Translations under genes and position numbers: made by a program | Source: Macrolepiota albuminosa | Taxonomy: Eukaryota > Basidiomycota > Agaricomycetes > Agaricales > Agaricaceae | Assembly: GCA_027475525.1 (NCBI GenBank) | Contig: JAMWFC010000090.1 | Location: 992,001-1,056,000 of the forward strand | Reading direction: 5' to 3' | DNA: 64,000 bases | In this document: positions 34,579-46,624 of the stretch, in pieces | Position numbering within the stretch: the first letter of the stretch is position 1 | Layout: each line of letters opens with the position of its first letter | Notes under the pieces: model-generated | What the model saw: the letters and a program-made list of their open reading frames with translations, nothing else | Databases searched by the model: none | Told to the model about the DNA's origin: nothing

Positions 34579-37500
34579 CTATAACACTATTGTTGCTTTA
34601 CTACCTCTGCAGATTTGTATATTCAATGTATCCAGACTGCTTTCTTCAACAATCAATCTTCTACCGGTAATTAAACTGTCATGGAACCACACTCTCAAGG
34701 ATGAATCCACATATCTGTATCGACAAGTAAAATAACTGTTTGCAAAATATATGATACCTTTTAGGATATATTGTCTGTCTCCTGACCCATAAACCAGCAC
34801 ATCAACATATCTATCTATTAATTGCGATGTCAATTGACACCACATTGAAAGACAGTATTGGTGCTATGTATACTGTTCTCATTATTCTAACTAATTCAGA
34901 TGCACATGTTCTGCACTGAGATTTGGTAAGAAATTCCATATTCCTTAGGAAATGTTGTATTGACGGTTGTGAATTATCTAATATGGCAATCTGACACAAA
35001 TTCAACGTAACAGCTCTTCTGTTAACAAATGTTGTATTGACGGTTGTGAATTATCTAATATGGCAATCTGACACAAATTCAACGTAACAGCTCTTCTGTT
35101 AACTGCATGACCATGTAGACAGTGCATGTATGATATGTATATATTTTGCCTATATATAAGCAAAAAAAGTTTCTCAGATTGTGATTGTTTAGACAATTTC
35201 TCAAATCCTCTCTTGTGTCCTCCAGCATGATTTTACTTTCATGTGTTGATAAGAAGTTGCTTTCCATGCTTTGCATAATTGATGTCCCAAACAATCAGAA
35301 ATTTGTCGACTATAGTGACATGTCATCTTGCCACATATTGTACAATATAGTTATCACCGCATTGTATGTGCAACTGTTGGCATTCCACTTAGTTCCAACC
35401 AGTCCTCCACATCTGTCCAGATTTAATTCCTGTTCACCGCTTATAAGATTTTTCGAAATTTTCAAGTTGGGTAAACCATCGTCATGGTTCTGGTTTATTT
35501 TACTAGGTATTGGTTGAGGATGTACTATGGGCTGAGTGCCCTTAGCTGGAATAAATCTGCTTTTAGAGGACTGCGGTAGCTTGATAGGTCTATCTTCACT
35601 AGCAACCTGCCATTTGATATCTGAGAATGATGCATTATCATAAGAGTTCTTGTTACTCCAACATAAGGCCATATAAAGGTTAGGGGGCATGTAACCTTTT
35701 TGTTTGCATTGTCTAAATAAATAAATTAGATCAGATCATCTAGGTGAATTGACAAAACTTTTAGGGAGCTGGTTCATATATCTGAGTTTGGTTATTTCAT
35801 CGAGCAGTTCCAAGTCACGAAATTCCCTGCGCAATGCGCCACTCGCTTTGCCTTGTATTTTGTTAGCATCAAATCCTCGTATGATGAGCGTTCCTGCAGC
35901 AGTAGCACTGCAGGATAGTGCAGTGTAGTAGGCTTGGTGCGATTGACACTTGGTTAAGTCTACTGGATTGTAAGGTCTAGTTTTTCCTTGACTCGCATAA
36001 TCTATCATGGCGTAGTTTACCAATACCTCTACCTGCGATCGAGACAAAGACATGCTGTCATCACTGGAGAGTCTACATTTAAGATGCATGCTTGTATATA
36101 CAATCAGAACCACATTACCAGGAAGTCCATCAATTTTTACTCTTTGCAGAGGATTGTTGAGTAGTATGAATAACATATCCAGCATAATTTGTCCAGCCAA
36201 TTCAATGCAGCTTTTCCAACCATACACACAACCTTTCTGTATGTTGGTGATGCATAATTTTGTAGCCACATTATTCTTGATTATAACAGGCAGGCCTACA
36301 TACAATGACAGCTTTCCTGTGACTTGAACACTACAAGATGACAGAGGTTGGTCCTACAATGCATGCTGTATAGTTGGAGGAAATCTCATGGTTTCTTTAA
36401 AGCACGTGTAGTTAGATGAATGGGTTTTTCTCTCATTGCCATCTCTAGATGACAAACTATCTTCACTGTAGAAATGCACTAGTTCCTGATAGCTCTTGCT
36501 TGTGAATCAAGTACTTCCTATAATATTAATAGTGTCTTTGTCTATGTTTTGTGCAGTGATTATACAAATGTTTCTGAACTGTTTATTGGATATAGATGGG
36601 CAACTATTAAAGATGGCCAATGATCTTCTCCTAAGAAACTTCACGTCTTCTTTGGTGCATGCTCTATACATCATGTTTTCGAGCATGGTACGCAAAGCCA
36701 TGTCCCCCATAGACTGAATTTTCTGCCTCATGTTTTTATGCAATATGATAATGGTCATTACCTGATGCTATACAGCCTTGCCTATGGCAGACTCCTCATC
36801 CTTCAATGTTTTGGTATTTAAACTTACAGTTCTACTATATAATGCTGATCCTTTGTGCCCAGCAACAGGGAGCAACTGAGCAAAATCACCTGCAAATACC
36901 ATGTTCATACCATCAAAAGGGATATCTAGTCTACTGGACAGCTGAGCCCATCTTGCAGAAATCTTATACAAGTCTCAACACAATAACATAGATACTTTGT
37001 CAAAAAACATGTATTCAACATTTAGTAGACAAGTTTTAATTTGAGCGAGTTGTTTCTTTGATATACTAACCATGTCATTAATGCCAAACATTGAATGATA
37101 TGTTGAGCCATCTATAAGCGATGCAGCAGTGCTGGTAGGTGCAACTATAGCCAGACGATATGCCTCTCCTCTAGCTTCAAAATACTTAATGAGGGCTCGG
37201 AGCACCTGGGTTTTTTCAGTGCCTCCCATTCCTCCCATATATAATTTAAGTTGCTCAGGCATATATGACGTTGCATGATTAGCCACAATGCGGAATACTC
37301 TCAGCTGTTCTTTGTTCAGCCCATAGTCTGAAGATATAATAGTGATAGTAAGTTTCTATTTATTGTCCACATATATTTTCTGAAGATACTTCCAATCTAC
37401 TACATCAACATGTCCCAGTAGTTCTGGTATGCTGCCTGGTAACTTACCACTGCATGCAGGTATGCTAGAATTCCGGCTCTTCAGCACCTCATCCTACTTT

Positions 37501-37722
37501 GCTATAACAACAGCTTTTCAGTAAGATAAATTACATTCTTCATTCATAGGTTCAACGGCATCGATTTGAGGAAACACCTAGTCCATTATAGGATCTCTCT
37601 ACGCCAGATCTGCCATAGTTGCTGACATTTGCAGCATATCAGATCTATGTTTTAATTTTTTCTTGCCAAACACAGCAGATGCTTCTTCATCAACACCTGC
37701 AATTACATCGTCCATATCCTAA
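34579..37722 (-). pseudogene. Decayed Helitron helicase with USP-like tail
   Basis: It aligns along its whole length with the 51918-55522 copy. Reading on the minus strand: FGKKKLKHRSDMLQMSATM near 37.65 kb, Walker A as GGMGGTEKTQVL (the essential GKT glycine is Glu) near 37.22 kb, Walker B as MFFDKVSML (DE is DK) near 37.0 kb, VFAGDFAQLLPV near 36.88 kb, then the SF1 C-terminal motifs (YASQGKTRPYN near 35.98 kb). The tail keeps the Cys box NSCTYNAVITILYN near 35.37 kb, but the His box reads ANSYFTCRY (His is Tyr) near 34.73 kb. Many stops and frameshifts are present. The 5' side ends at about 37722, where the Ty3 element begins. Confidence 0.88.
34950..35103. repeat. 77 bp tandem duplication
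   Basis: Positions 34950-35026 equal 35027-35103, exactly 77 bp and adjacent, inside the decayed helicase tail. Confidence 0.95.
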
Positions 37723-37724
37723 AA

Positions 37725-40700
37725 GTTTTCAGTTTTGTCCTGCTGCATCATGTCAGATAGTTTGTCTCTGGTCGGCGCTACTGAACTCTTCCTGGACACC
37801 CATTATGTGGAACAACACCAGCTCACTATCTGACCCCTCTCTCACCCTATTCCAGTCTATAACATTGATGGTATGCTCAATGAAGCTGGATCTATTTGCT
37901 CAGTAGTGGATTTAGTCCTTCATTATCAGACTCATTCTGAGCATGCTGTCTTTGTGGTCACCAGCCTAGGAAAGCAGGACATGATACTTGGGTTCTCCTG
38001 GCTGCGTGATCACAATCCTGAGATTGACTGGGCCAAGAGTAAGGTGAGCATGAGCCGCTGCCCTTGACGGTGTTCCACATGTGCCAAGGAAGTTAGAGAG
38101 GAGCATAGAGAGTCAGTCTATGAGTGTGCTGCTATCTGGGCCTGCCAGGTTGGACACCTTCCCTTTGCAGACCTTGACTTACTGGATCCTCCCCCTCTGG
38201 TGTTTCCTTATAGAGAGGCCCTCTATGAGGATGTTTGAGGTGTAGTGAGTGAAGCCCAGATGGAAGATGGATGCGAGAGTGAATTTGGGTGTGCTCCTGA
38301 CCCAGGGTCTCCCAACGAGGCTATTGAGACAGGTGATAGGATTTATGCAACTACCTTACAACCTCCACCAATGGTAGCAGAGATTAGAGCTAGCTAAACT
38401 ACTTCCCAGCAGCTAGCTCAGGCATTTGCTACTAACTCTGCTCCTAAATCATCATTCCAAGATGCAGTTCCTTATCACCTGCAAGACTTTGAGGATGTTT
38501 TCTCTAAGGCATCATTTGACTCCCTCCCCAAGCATAAGCAGTAGGACCATGCAATTGAGCTTACGCCCAATGCTGAGCCCTCTAGCTGCAAGGTCTATCC
38601 TCTCTCTCCCAGAGAACAGAATGAGCTTGATGCCTTTTTGCAAGAGAATTTAGACTCTGGTTGCATCCATTCCTCAAAGTCTCAGATGGCCTCTCCAGTC
38701 TCTTCATTAAGAAGAAGGATAGATCTTTATGTCTGGTTCAGGACTACAAGATGCGTGCTACTTTACCAAGTTAGATGTCTGCTGGGGCTACAACAATGTG
38801 CGCATCAAAGAAGGTGATAAGTAGAAGGCAGCATTCCAAACAAATTGTGGACTCTTTGAACCTCTGGTAATGTTCTTTGGCCTCACTAATAGCCCTGCCA
38901 CCTTCCAGACCATGATGAACAACATTTTCTGAGACCTCATAGTGGAAGGTGTTGTGTGCATATATCTTGACAATATTCTCATCTATACCACCAGCTCTAT
39001 CTTAAGCCAGAGAAATGCGAGTTCGAGCAGACTAAGGCTGAATATCTTGAACTGATCATCTGTCATGGAATGGCTGAGATGGACCCAGTCAAGGTGGCTG
39101 GTGTGGCAGAGTGGCCAGAGCCTAAGAACAAGAAGGAGGTTTAGGTCTTTCTGGGTTTCACCAACTTCTACCAGAAGTTTATTCAGAATTTCTCGCACCA
39201 TGCCCAGCCCCACTTCGATCTCACTACTAAAGACACTTCTTGGCACTGGGATGCAGCACAGCAGACAATCTTTGATGCCCTTAAACAGGCAGTCACTTCA
39301 AAGCCTCTCCTCTTATTCCCCGATGATGACTCTCCTTTCTATGTCGAAGCCGATAGCTCAGATTTTGCTACTGGAGCTGTTCTCTCTCAGCAGTGAAGGG
39401 AGGATAGTAAGTGGTATCCTGTGGCCTTCTACTCCAAGAGTCTTAATACCATGGAGTGGAATTATGAGATCTATGACAAGGAGATGCTGGCTATCATTTG
39501 GTCATTTGAGGAGTGGCGACATTTCCTTAAAGGTGCCAGGCATAAATTCGAGGTGTGGACTGATCACAAGAACTTAGAGTACTTTCAGACGGCCAAGAAA
39601 CTTAACTGCTGACAGGCTCAATAGTCCTTGTATCTGGCCAACTTTGACTTCTCTCTGCATCACAAACCTGGACAGAGCATGGACAAGCCAGATGCGCTTT
39701 CTAAGTGAGCAGATCATGGTTCAGGAGCTAATGACAATAACAATATTGTACTCCTGAAGCCAGAACTACTTGCTATCCATGCTCTAGAAGGTGTGGTTGG
39801 CCAGAGAAAAGAAGTGAGCATCCTTCAAGACATCCGATGAGGTTACCAGGAGGGCGCTCAAGAAGATCTGGTAGCTAAGGCTGCCATGGCCTTGCATGCT
39901 TGAGAGAAAACTGGAAAGAAGTCTGTCTGCACTGACAAGTGGTCTCTGAAGAATGGTCTTCTCACCTTCCAGAGACACATTTATGTTCCCAACCTGCCAG
40001 ACCTCCAGAGACAGATTGAGGAGCAGCATCATGACTCTCGAGTTGCAGGACATTCTGGCAGATGGAAGATACTGAAGCTGGTCTTGCAAAATTACTGGTG
40101 GCCTCAAATGTCACGGTATATTGGCTCTTACACCTCCACCTGTGTGACCTTTGTCTTCGGACTAAGCCTCGTCATCAGCCTCCTATGAGACAGCTTCATT
40201 TATTGCCTATCCCAGCTGAGCATTGGAGTGTGGCCTTAGTAGACTTCATTGTTGAGTTATCAGACTCTCATGGATATGATGTGATCATGGTGGTAGTGGA
40301 TCTCTGTGGCAAGTGTGCTCATTTTATTCTAACACATACTACCTGCTCAGCCATAGGCACTGCCAATCTGTACTGGAAGCATGTCTGGAAACTCCATGGG
40401 TTGTCAGATGCTTACGTCTCTGACTGTAGACCTCAGTTTGTGGCAGAGTTTACTAGAGAACTGTATCGCCTCCTCTATGTCAAACTCCACACTTCCACAG
40501 CCTACTACCTCCAGTCTGATGGCCAGACTGAGTGTGTCAACCAGGAGCTAGAATAGTATCTCTGGCTCTTCTGCAATGAACAACAGGATGACTAGGATGA
40601 CCTATTACCAGAAGCAGAGTTTCAATACAACAACCATATACACGCTGCCACCCAGATGTCTCCTTTCCTTCTAGATACTGGTTGACATCCTTGGATGGAA

Positions 40701-41358
40701 TTTGAGCCTCATGGACAACCCTCAGAAAATGAAGCTGTAAACAAGTTTATAGATCAGATGAAGGCAGCCCAGAAGGAAGCCAAGGCTGCTTTAGCTAAGG
40801 CAAAGGATGACATGGCCTACTACTATAATTGTGGACAAACTCCAGCCCTCAAGTACAAGCCTGGAGATCGAGTCTACCTGGATGCCTCTGACATTGCTAC
40901 CACCCGACCTTCTCAGAAGCTCTCTCATCATTGTCTAGGACCCTTTTCTATAGTAAGGCAGGTAGGCCCACTAGCCTATTGACTCAAGCTGCCTAGTGGA
41001 ATAAGTCGACTTCATCCAGTCTTCAATATGGTGAAGCTCTGTCCAGCTCCAGAGGATCCAATCCCAGGTCAACGTCCACAGCCACCTCCACCTCCAGTTC
41101 TAGTAGACAACCAAGAAGAGTACAAAGTGGAACGAATCCTAGACAGCCAACTTTTTAGAAACAAGCTTCAGTTCAAGGTCAAGTGGAAGGGCTACAAGAG
41201 AATGTCCATGCCCCTGCCTTGGTCCAGGAATTCTATCAACAGCATCCCAATGCTCTCCGGGCAATCAGAGGCCTCTATTCTCTTTTCAAGATAGACCAGG
41301 CCATCCAGAACTACTTCTATCCAGCATGTCAAGATGCCGTGCTCTAGAAGGGGAGTGA
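37725..41358 (+). pseudogene. 5'-truncated, decayed chromodomain Ty3 pol
   Basis: Order on the plus strand: protease C-terminal half (GATELFLDTHYV near 37.78 kb, DMILGFSWLRDHNPEIDW near 38.0 kb); reverse transcriptase with a deletion near 38.74 kb and the active site as YLDN (usually YLDD) near 38.97 kb; RNase H ([15 protein letters not shown] near 39.47 kb); integrase zinc and core (SDGQTECVNQELE near 40.52 kb); chromodomain start (EYKVERILDSQLF near 41.13 kb). Several stops and frameshifts are present. gag and the 5' LTR are absent and the left end abuts the helicase pseudogene, so the element is 5' truncated or recombined. It is followed by a polypurine tract and a 3' LTR. Confidence 0.9.
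41346..41358 (+). promoter_or_regulatory. Polypurine tract of Ty3 element
   Basis: The run AGAAGGGGAGTGA lies directly before the LTR start TGTCAGG. It is the expected plus-strand priming site for Ty3 elements. The GTGA ending is shared with the tract at 56255. Confidence 0.7.
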
Positions 41359-41877
41359 TGTCAGGAGACTCCTCATTTCTTCCTTTTTTCACTTCTTATC
41401 TCTTCACTCTCCCTTCATTCATTCTCTTATTTCTTCTGACATTATTTTATTTTACTGTTTCTATTCTTTCAACACTATCTGTTAGTACTACTCTCAGCCC
41501 TTGAGATGCTCTGATTCTTTAGCTATCATTCAGACAAGTGTGGGCCCTTCAGCACCGCTTCCAGACTGCTTATATAAGCCAGAGTTTGCCTTTCTGACTT
41601 CTAAAGTCTGGAGGTTTCCTGCCTTGTTTGCACAGTTGTTTGGTTAGTCAATTTTCAAGTTTTTAAGATTTTGTTGTACTGTACAGTTGTTTCCCATGCT
41701 TCAGAAGCCCCAGAAGCATCCAACCTGGCATAGGGAATCCCTAGACTTGTTCTCTTTGGATCTCCCTCTGCCAGGTGAGTAGTTATTATGATATTGTCAG
41801 TACATACTCTAATACACTTTGGATCTCCCTCTGCCAGCTGTGTGACTGAGCCACAGCCTCTAGAGGTCGCCCTTACA
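41359..41877 (+). mobile_element. 3' LTR of the truncated Ty3 element
   Basis: It starts TGTCAGGAGACTCC after the polypurine tract and ends GCCCTTACA, giving TGT...ACA ends. A TATA-like 'tatataag' lies near 41573. Near the 3' end a 21 bp block starting TTTGGATCTCC occurs twice (about 41755 and 41818) around a 42 bp spacer. The end of this LTR recurs at 5092-5197. No 5' LTR is present in the window. Confidence 0.85.
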
Positions 41878-42109
41878 GGAGAAGCGCTACTAGTTCTTTG
41901 ACTTGCAGTGTTTGATGGAACTGTGAATAAACTGTTTCAGATAGATTTTGGAGGAAAAATTCCTCTTAATAGTTTATCTGCCAAGTTGAAAGCACTAGAT
42001 ACCCAATTGATTGTTAGCCACAATATTGAGTTGAATCCTTGACTCTCTTCTCCGACTCTCAATCTGGACCAGCACATGTACTGCTACCATACAAGTATAA
42101 AAGAAAAAG

Positions 42110-43755
42110 AAACAGATAAGAGTTGGAAACTGGTGCATACATGCACCGCTATGATCTAGCTCTCCTTACATTCTCAAATACTGACAGTGACATGCATGTG
42201 CCTGCAATATATGCTACTGCTATGATGTGCCCAGACCTCTGGCAACTGGCAATAAAGGACAAGCTGCACATTATAAAGGATAGAAAAGTATGGTGTTTAA
42301 TCCTGGAGAGAGAAGTACCAGCAAGCAAGAAGACCATTTGCTGTTAATGGGTTTTTGCTAACAAGTATGATGTGGAGGAGCAGATAGGATGCTAGAAGGC
42401 CAGGCTAGTGGCAAAAGAGTATTCACAAGTGCTAGAGGAGGATTATAATAAACTTACACTGCTGTAGTTTATCTGAAGTCCCTCTGCATCACAATCACTA
42501 TTGCTGCTGTCTTGAGTTTAGAAATCTGGCAAATCAATTTTATCTTGGCATATCTGAATAGTGTTCTGGATTTCCAGGTCTATATGGACATACTGCCCAG
42601 TTTGCCAGAAAACAAAGGGAAGAAGATAGTCCTTCTGAAGATATTCTATGGATTGATGCAGGAAGGAAGAGATTGGTTCTAAACCCTGGGCAAGGCATAC
42701 AAGAACTTGGAATATCATATGCTATGAGCTGACTCATGTATTTGAGTAAAGACCACAGCTAGAAAGCATATTATTACCAACATGTTCAATGATAATGTAT
42801 TTAGTATGTTAAGGCAGAACTAGCAAGCATATACAAAATCAAAGACTTGGAAACCCCATTATTCATTCTCAGTATGGCCATTGAACATGACACTATGACA
42901 GGCAACATCTCCTTATCTCAAAAGGCATACCTTATATAAGTAATGGAAAGGTTTGGTATGAGAACTGTTATTCACATACCACACCACTATCAACCAGTAT
43001 CCAGCTTATGGAAGAGATGTGTCCTAGAATAAAAGAAGACCACAAATATATAGCAAACAAACCATACAGAGAGGCTCTTGGTTTGCTTATGTGGGCTCAA
43101 GTGGCTACATGCTCAGATCTGTTGTTTGCTATTGGATTACTCATTTGCTTCCAATCAAACTCCAGCCCCTCACACTGGACAGCATTGCTTCATGTGCTTG
43201 GATATGTAAAAGGAACATTGAAGTACAAGCTGACATATTCCAGGCAACAAGATAAAGACATCAAGCCTGTTGGTTTTGTCAATGCAGATTATGGAGGAGA
43301 TGTAGACAGTAGGAAGTTGACTTCAGAGTATGTGTTTATAATGGCTGGAGATGCAGTCTCATAGAGCTCAAAATGCCAGCCTACTGTAGCACTTAGCACT
43401 ACCAAGGCAGAATACATGGCACTCACTTGCAGTGCCCAACAAGTTCTCTGGATGTTCAATTTCCTGGCTGAAGTTAACTTACCACAAACATTTCTGGTTG
43501 ATATCCATGCTGACAACCAATCTTCAATAACCCTTGCAGAATCGACAAAAGGACATGCTCATGCAAAACATATAGACATTCAAAACTATTATATCTGAGA
43601 ATATGTATGTGAAGATCAGATCAACATCATACCCATACTATTAACTAAAAATATTGCCAACCTCTTTACAAAATTGTTACCACATGTCAGTCATAAATAC
43701 CTTGTTAAACTTATGAGCCTTAGGAACTACTACAACCAGGATGTCAGTGAGTGTT
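42110..43755 (+). pseudogene. Ty1/copia pol remnant (RT to RNase H)
   Basis: Plus-strand fragments give the copia RT start (PDLWQLAIKDKLHIIKDRKV near 42.24 kb, then KARLVAKEYSQ near 42.40 kb), the connection region (YREALGLLMWAQVATCSDL near 43.07 kb) and RNase H (STTKAEYMALTCSAQQVLW near 43.41 kb, SITLAESTKGHAHAKHIDI near 43.54 kb). The order and motifs are those of Copia-type elements, where RNase H follows RT and integrase comes first. Integrase and gag are absent and there are many stops. It is directly downstream of the Ty3 LTR. Confidence 0.85.
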
Positions 43756-44660
43756 AGCATATGACCCCTAGCCAGTGCTAGTTACAGTATTATTATTTAT
43801 TTTATTTTGATTTACTTATATTTTATTTTTACTTACTCTTTTTTATGTTGTGCTATCGCAGTGCAACAGTTTTTATTTGTTAGTCTTTATTAAAAACCTT
43901 ATTTTTCTAGTATAATCAAAGAGGATGGGCCGCTGCAACGCACGGCGAGACCGAGGTCTACACGGCTGGGTGTTATGGGAGGCGACGTGGCAGTGCCAGT
44001 GTGACAGCGCTAGCATGACGTGCCAGCGCGGCAATACAGTGCAGGCTAGCTCACGACATAGGGAGAAATCGAGACCGTATTTGTGTGTATATCGGTATAT
44101 AGATTGTACGTATTGCTGTCCGTAAGCATAATTCGAAAAAAATAGTCCGTAAATGTATAAAAAAAAAACGTATAAATTCGAAAATTGTAATGTTCATTTA
44201 TCTTTGTCGTCCCTGTACGCGTAGAACGTGTTGACGTCGACACGACCGCCGTACAAGAACAGGTACATCCCTGTGCGACGCGGTTTCGAGTTCCTGGCCT
44301 GTAAAGAGGTTCTATACGGCGTAACACGCTAAAAACAGGCAACGAACCTGATCTTGCCTGTTGAATAGCTTAACCCTCCCCATCATCTCCTTGCAGCGCG
44401 TGAATGCTCGAATAACGAGCGCGCGCGCTGACCTAGCCGTATGTTAGTCATATAGAGCCAAAAAAAAGGCACGAAGGTACGTACTTCATACCCTGAACCA
44501 CACCAGTCCCTTTGCCTTCACTTTTTTCGAATTTATTCGACGAGTCGTCGTCGACAGACCGGGAAACAGCGTGGGAGGATTCATCGGAAGTCGACAAGTG
44601 ATTCATGGACGGTGTTAGGGCGAAAATGACGTTTAATGTGTAGAGTTCAGCTTGAGCAAG
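43756..44660. other. Non-coding junction, AT-rich then CpG-rich
   Basis: From 43756 to about 43920 the DNA is T-rich and could be the copia 3' end; a TGTTAG motif at 43752 could start an LTR, but I cannot find its end. From about 43925 composition changes abruptly to CpG-rich. No gene is supported. Confidence 0.4.
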
Positions 44661-44663
44661 GTT

Positions 44664-45230
44664 GAGCAATGTCTGGCACAGTGTGACGGTCTGCGTCACG
44701 CGTAACAACACTTATACGCATCAGCGTCGCTCGCCTTGGCTCTTGAACAGCCAACGTTGGCCCCCCTCGTCGTCCTTGGAGCGTCCGCACGCGAGGTGAA
44801 GAGGTTCTTCATGACCTAAAATCGAAATTGTGAGTTCAATGTCTGGCACGCCGTGATGGTCCGAATCACGCGTGACAGCCACTAATACGCATCAGCGTCG
44901 CTCGCGTTGGCTTTTAGACAGCCTACGTTTGGCCCACTCGTCGTCCTTGAAGCGTCCGCACGCGAGTTGCATATGTTATTAATATCCTAGAATAGAAATA
45001 ATCAGTTCAGGGTGCGGATAAAAGTCCTACGTAACAGTTGACGACGAAACCCCGCCCGGGCATCCGCGTCGCTCCCGTTAGCTTGTCATTAGCCCCCGCG
45101 TCGTCCTTGGAGCATACGCACGCGAGCTGGGGCTTTAATGCACGTACTGTAGTCGAAATGGTGAGTTCGGGTGCCGTTAACAAGTCCGACGCAGCCTTTC
45201 CTCATAAATACCCGCCCACGCATCAGTAGT
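44664..45230. repeat. Tandem repeat, period about 160-171 bp
   Basis: Units share 'atgtctggcac', 'cgcatcagcgtcgctcgc' and 'tcgtcgtccttg.agcgtccg' followed by 'gcacgcgag'. Successive starts are about 44664, 44834, 45005 and 45165 (partial). The units are clearly diverged, so the array is old and real, unlike the 77 bp series. Confidence 0.8.
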
Positions 45231-46620
45231 GGGAAAGGTTCTCGTTGTTCAGGCAGCAGGTGGCAAACGGGAGAGGGTAGGTTTGTTGTCCATGATAGAT
45301 ATATTTCGAGTGTCCTGTAAATCCCGAGGAGTGCGTGATAATAGCATTCGAATCGTCGTGCTTCAAACTCGTGTACATAGAGCGTATTGTGATATATTTC
45401 CTGTCATGGTCAAGGGTCAGGAGGTCGTCGTTTCCAGGTCGTCGTTTCCAAGAGCGTGTACAGAGGTTGGTACAAGAATTGAGCCTTCTGAGAGAATATA
45501 ATGTAGTAAGATGAGTTGTCACCAGTGCCAGTCTGGACGCCGAAGGTATGGCTGGGATGATGCGAAGCAGTGAATTCTACAGGCTCTAGCACAGATTTAG
45601 CACCAAGAGGATGGTCCTGGCCATACCCAAGGGTTATGCGCGGTTCTACAGCTCTAGCACAGATTTAACACCCAGATGATGGTTTTGGCCATACCTACGC
45701 TTTTTACCGTCATAATTTGCCAATGTTAAATAGAAACCAACTTGTGTAAATGGTTTTCTTCTCTGCTGCATTCTGGAACAGAGATGGAGAGTAGAATATT
45801 GAAGGCAAGAAATAGAAACGGTGACTCCGATCCCTCGACATCTAGTAGGATAATTAAGAATATACATATGTTAGTTATTGAAGAAATGGAAGGGACAACC
45901 TCGAACCTCTGTCAACATCAAATCGGGGCTTTTCATTTTTCGTCTGAATCGGGTCTGATGAGACCCTGTTGAGTTTCTACTCGTAATTCAGCGGATAAAA
46001 CGGTATCGTGGGTAGATAAGCTGTGTCGCCTGCTTCGCCGCGGTGCAGGCGGAATACGAATGCGTCTGTGGGGGGAAGGGGAAGTGAGTAAGTTTTTATT
46101 TTTCTTAGATGGATGAGACGTAGGATATTCAACCACCAGCTTCAAAGCTTACATTCAGCTGTAATCCAACGACGTCAATGCTATCAAACATGGAAAGAAT
46201 CAATAAGAACGAACTGTACCGTAGTACTGGACACGTAGAGCCCTTCATCTATATGCTGGCTTTACCCACATTTGGGATTGGCTGCATATGACCTGCCAGT
46301 GGGACTATATGGATTTCTTAGAACATATAATCGTGCGGGTGGAGGAGACATACCTAGCACTTTGAATGCCAGCAACGCATGCTTGAGACTCCATGGCTGA
46401 CAAACGATACTGCTCACGGTTACACGGAGATTGCCGCAGAGCTGTCATGTCACGTTATCTAAAATCTTCCTTCTAGAATAATCCGCTGGTTCCAGAAACA
46501 TGTTCCATCAGAAAGTGCCAGGTCGTAGCTCCAGCAGCGGATGACAAATGAATGTGTATGTTTATCGTTGTTGTATGATTCGTGTTTGATTGTTCAAATC
46601 CGTTCTTGTTCTTCAATTGT
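45231..46620. other. Upstream region of the JmjC-like gene
   Basis: It contains a diverged 70 bp-period duplication at 45574-45700 ('ttctacag.ctctagcacagattta' twice). Minus-strand open segments at 45410-45592 and 45646-45867 include the duplicated part, but nothing recognisable. The last few hundred bases should hold the promoter of the gene starting at 46625. I cannot point to a TATA box with confidence. Confidence 0.35.
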
Positions 46621-46624
46621 CACC

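Noticed and set aside
45574..45700. Part of the 77 bp series
   Set aside because: The period is 70 and the copies differ at several positions, so it is a separate, real duplication.
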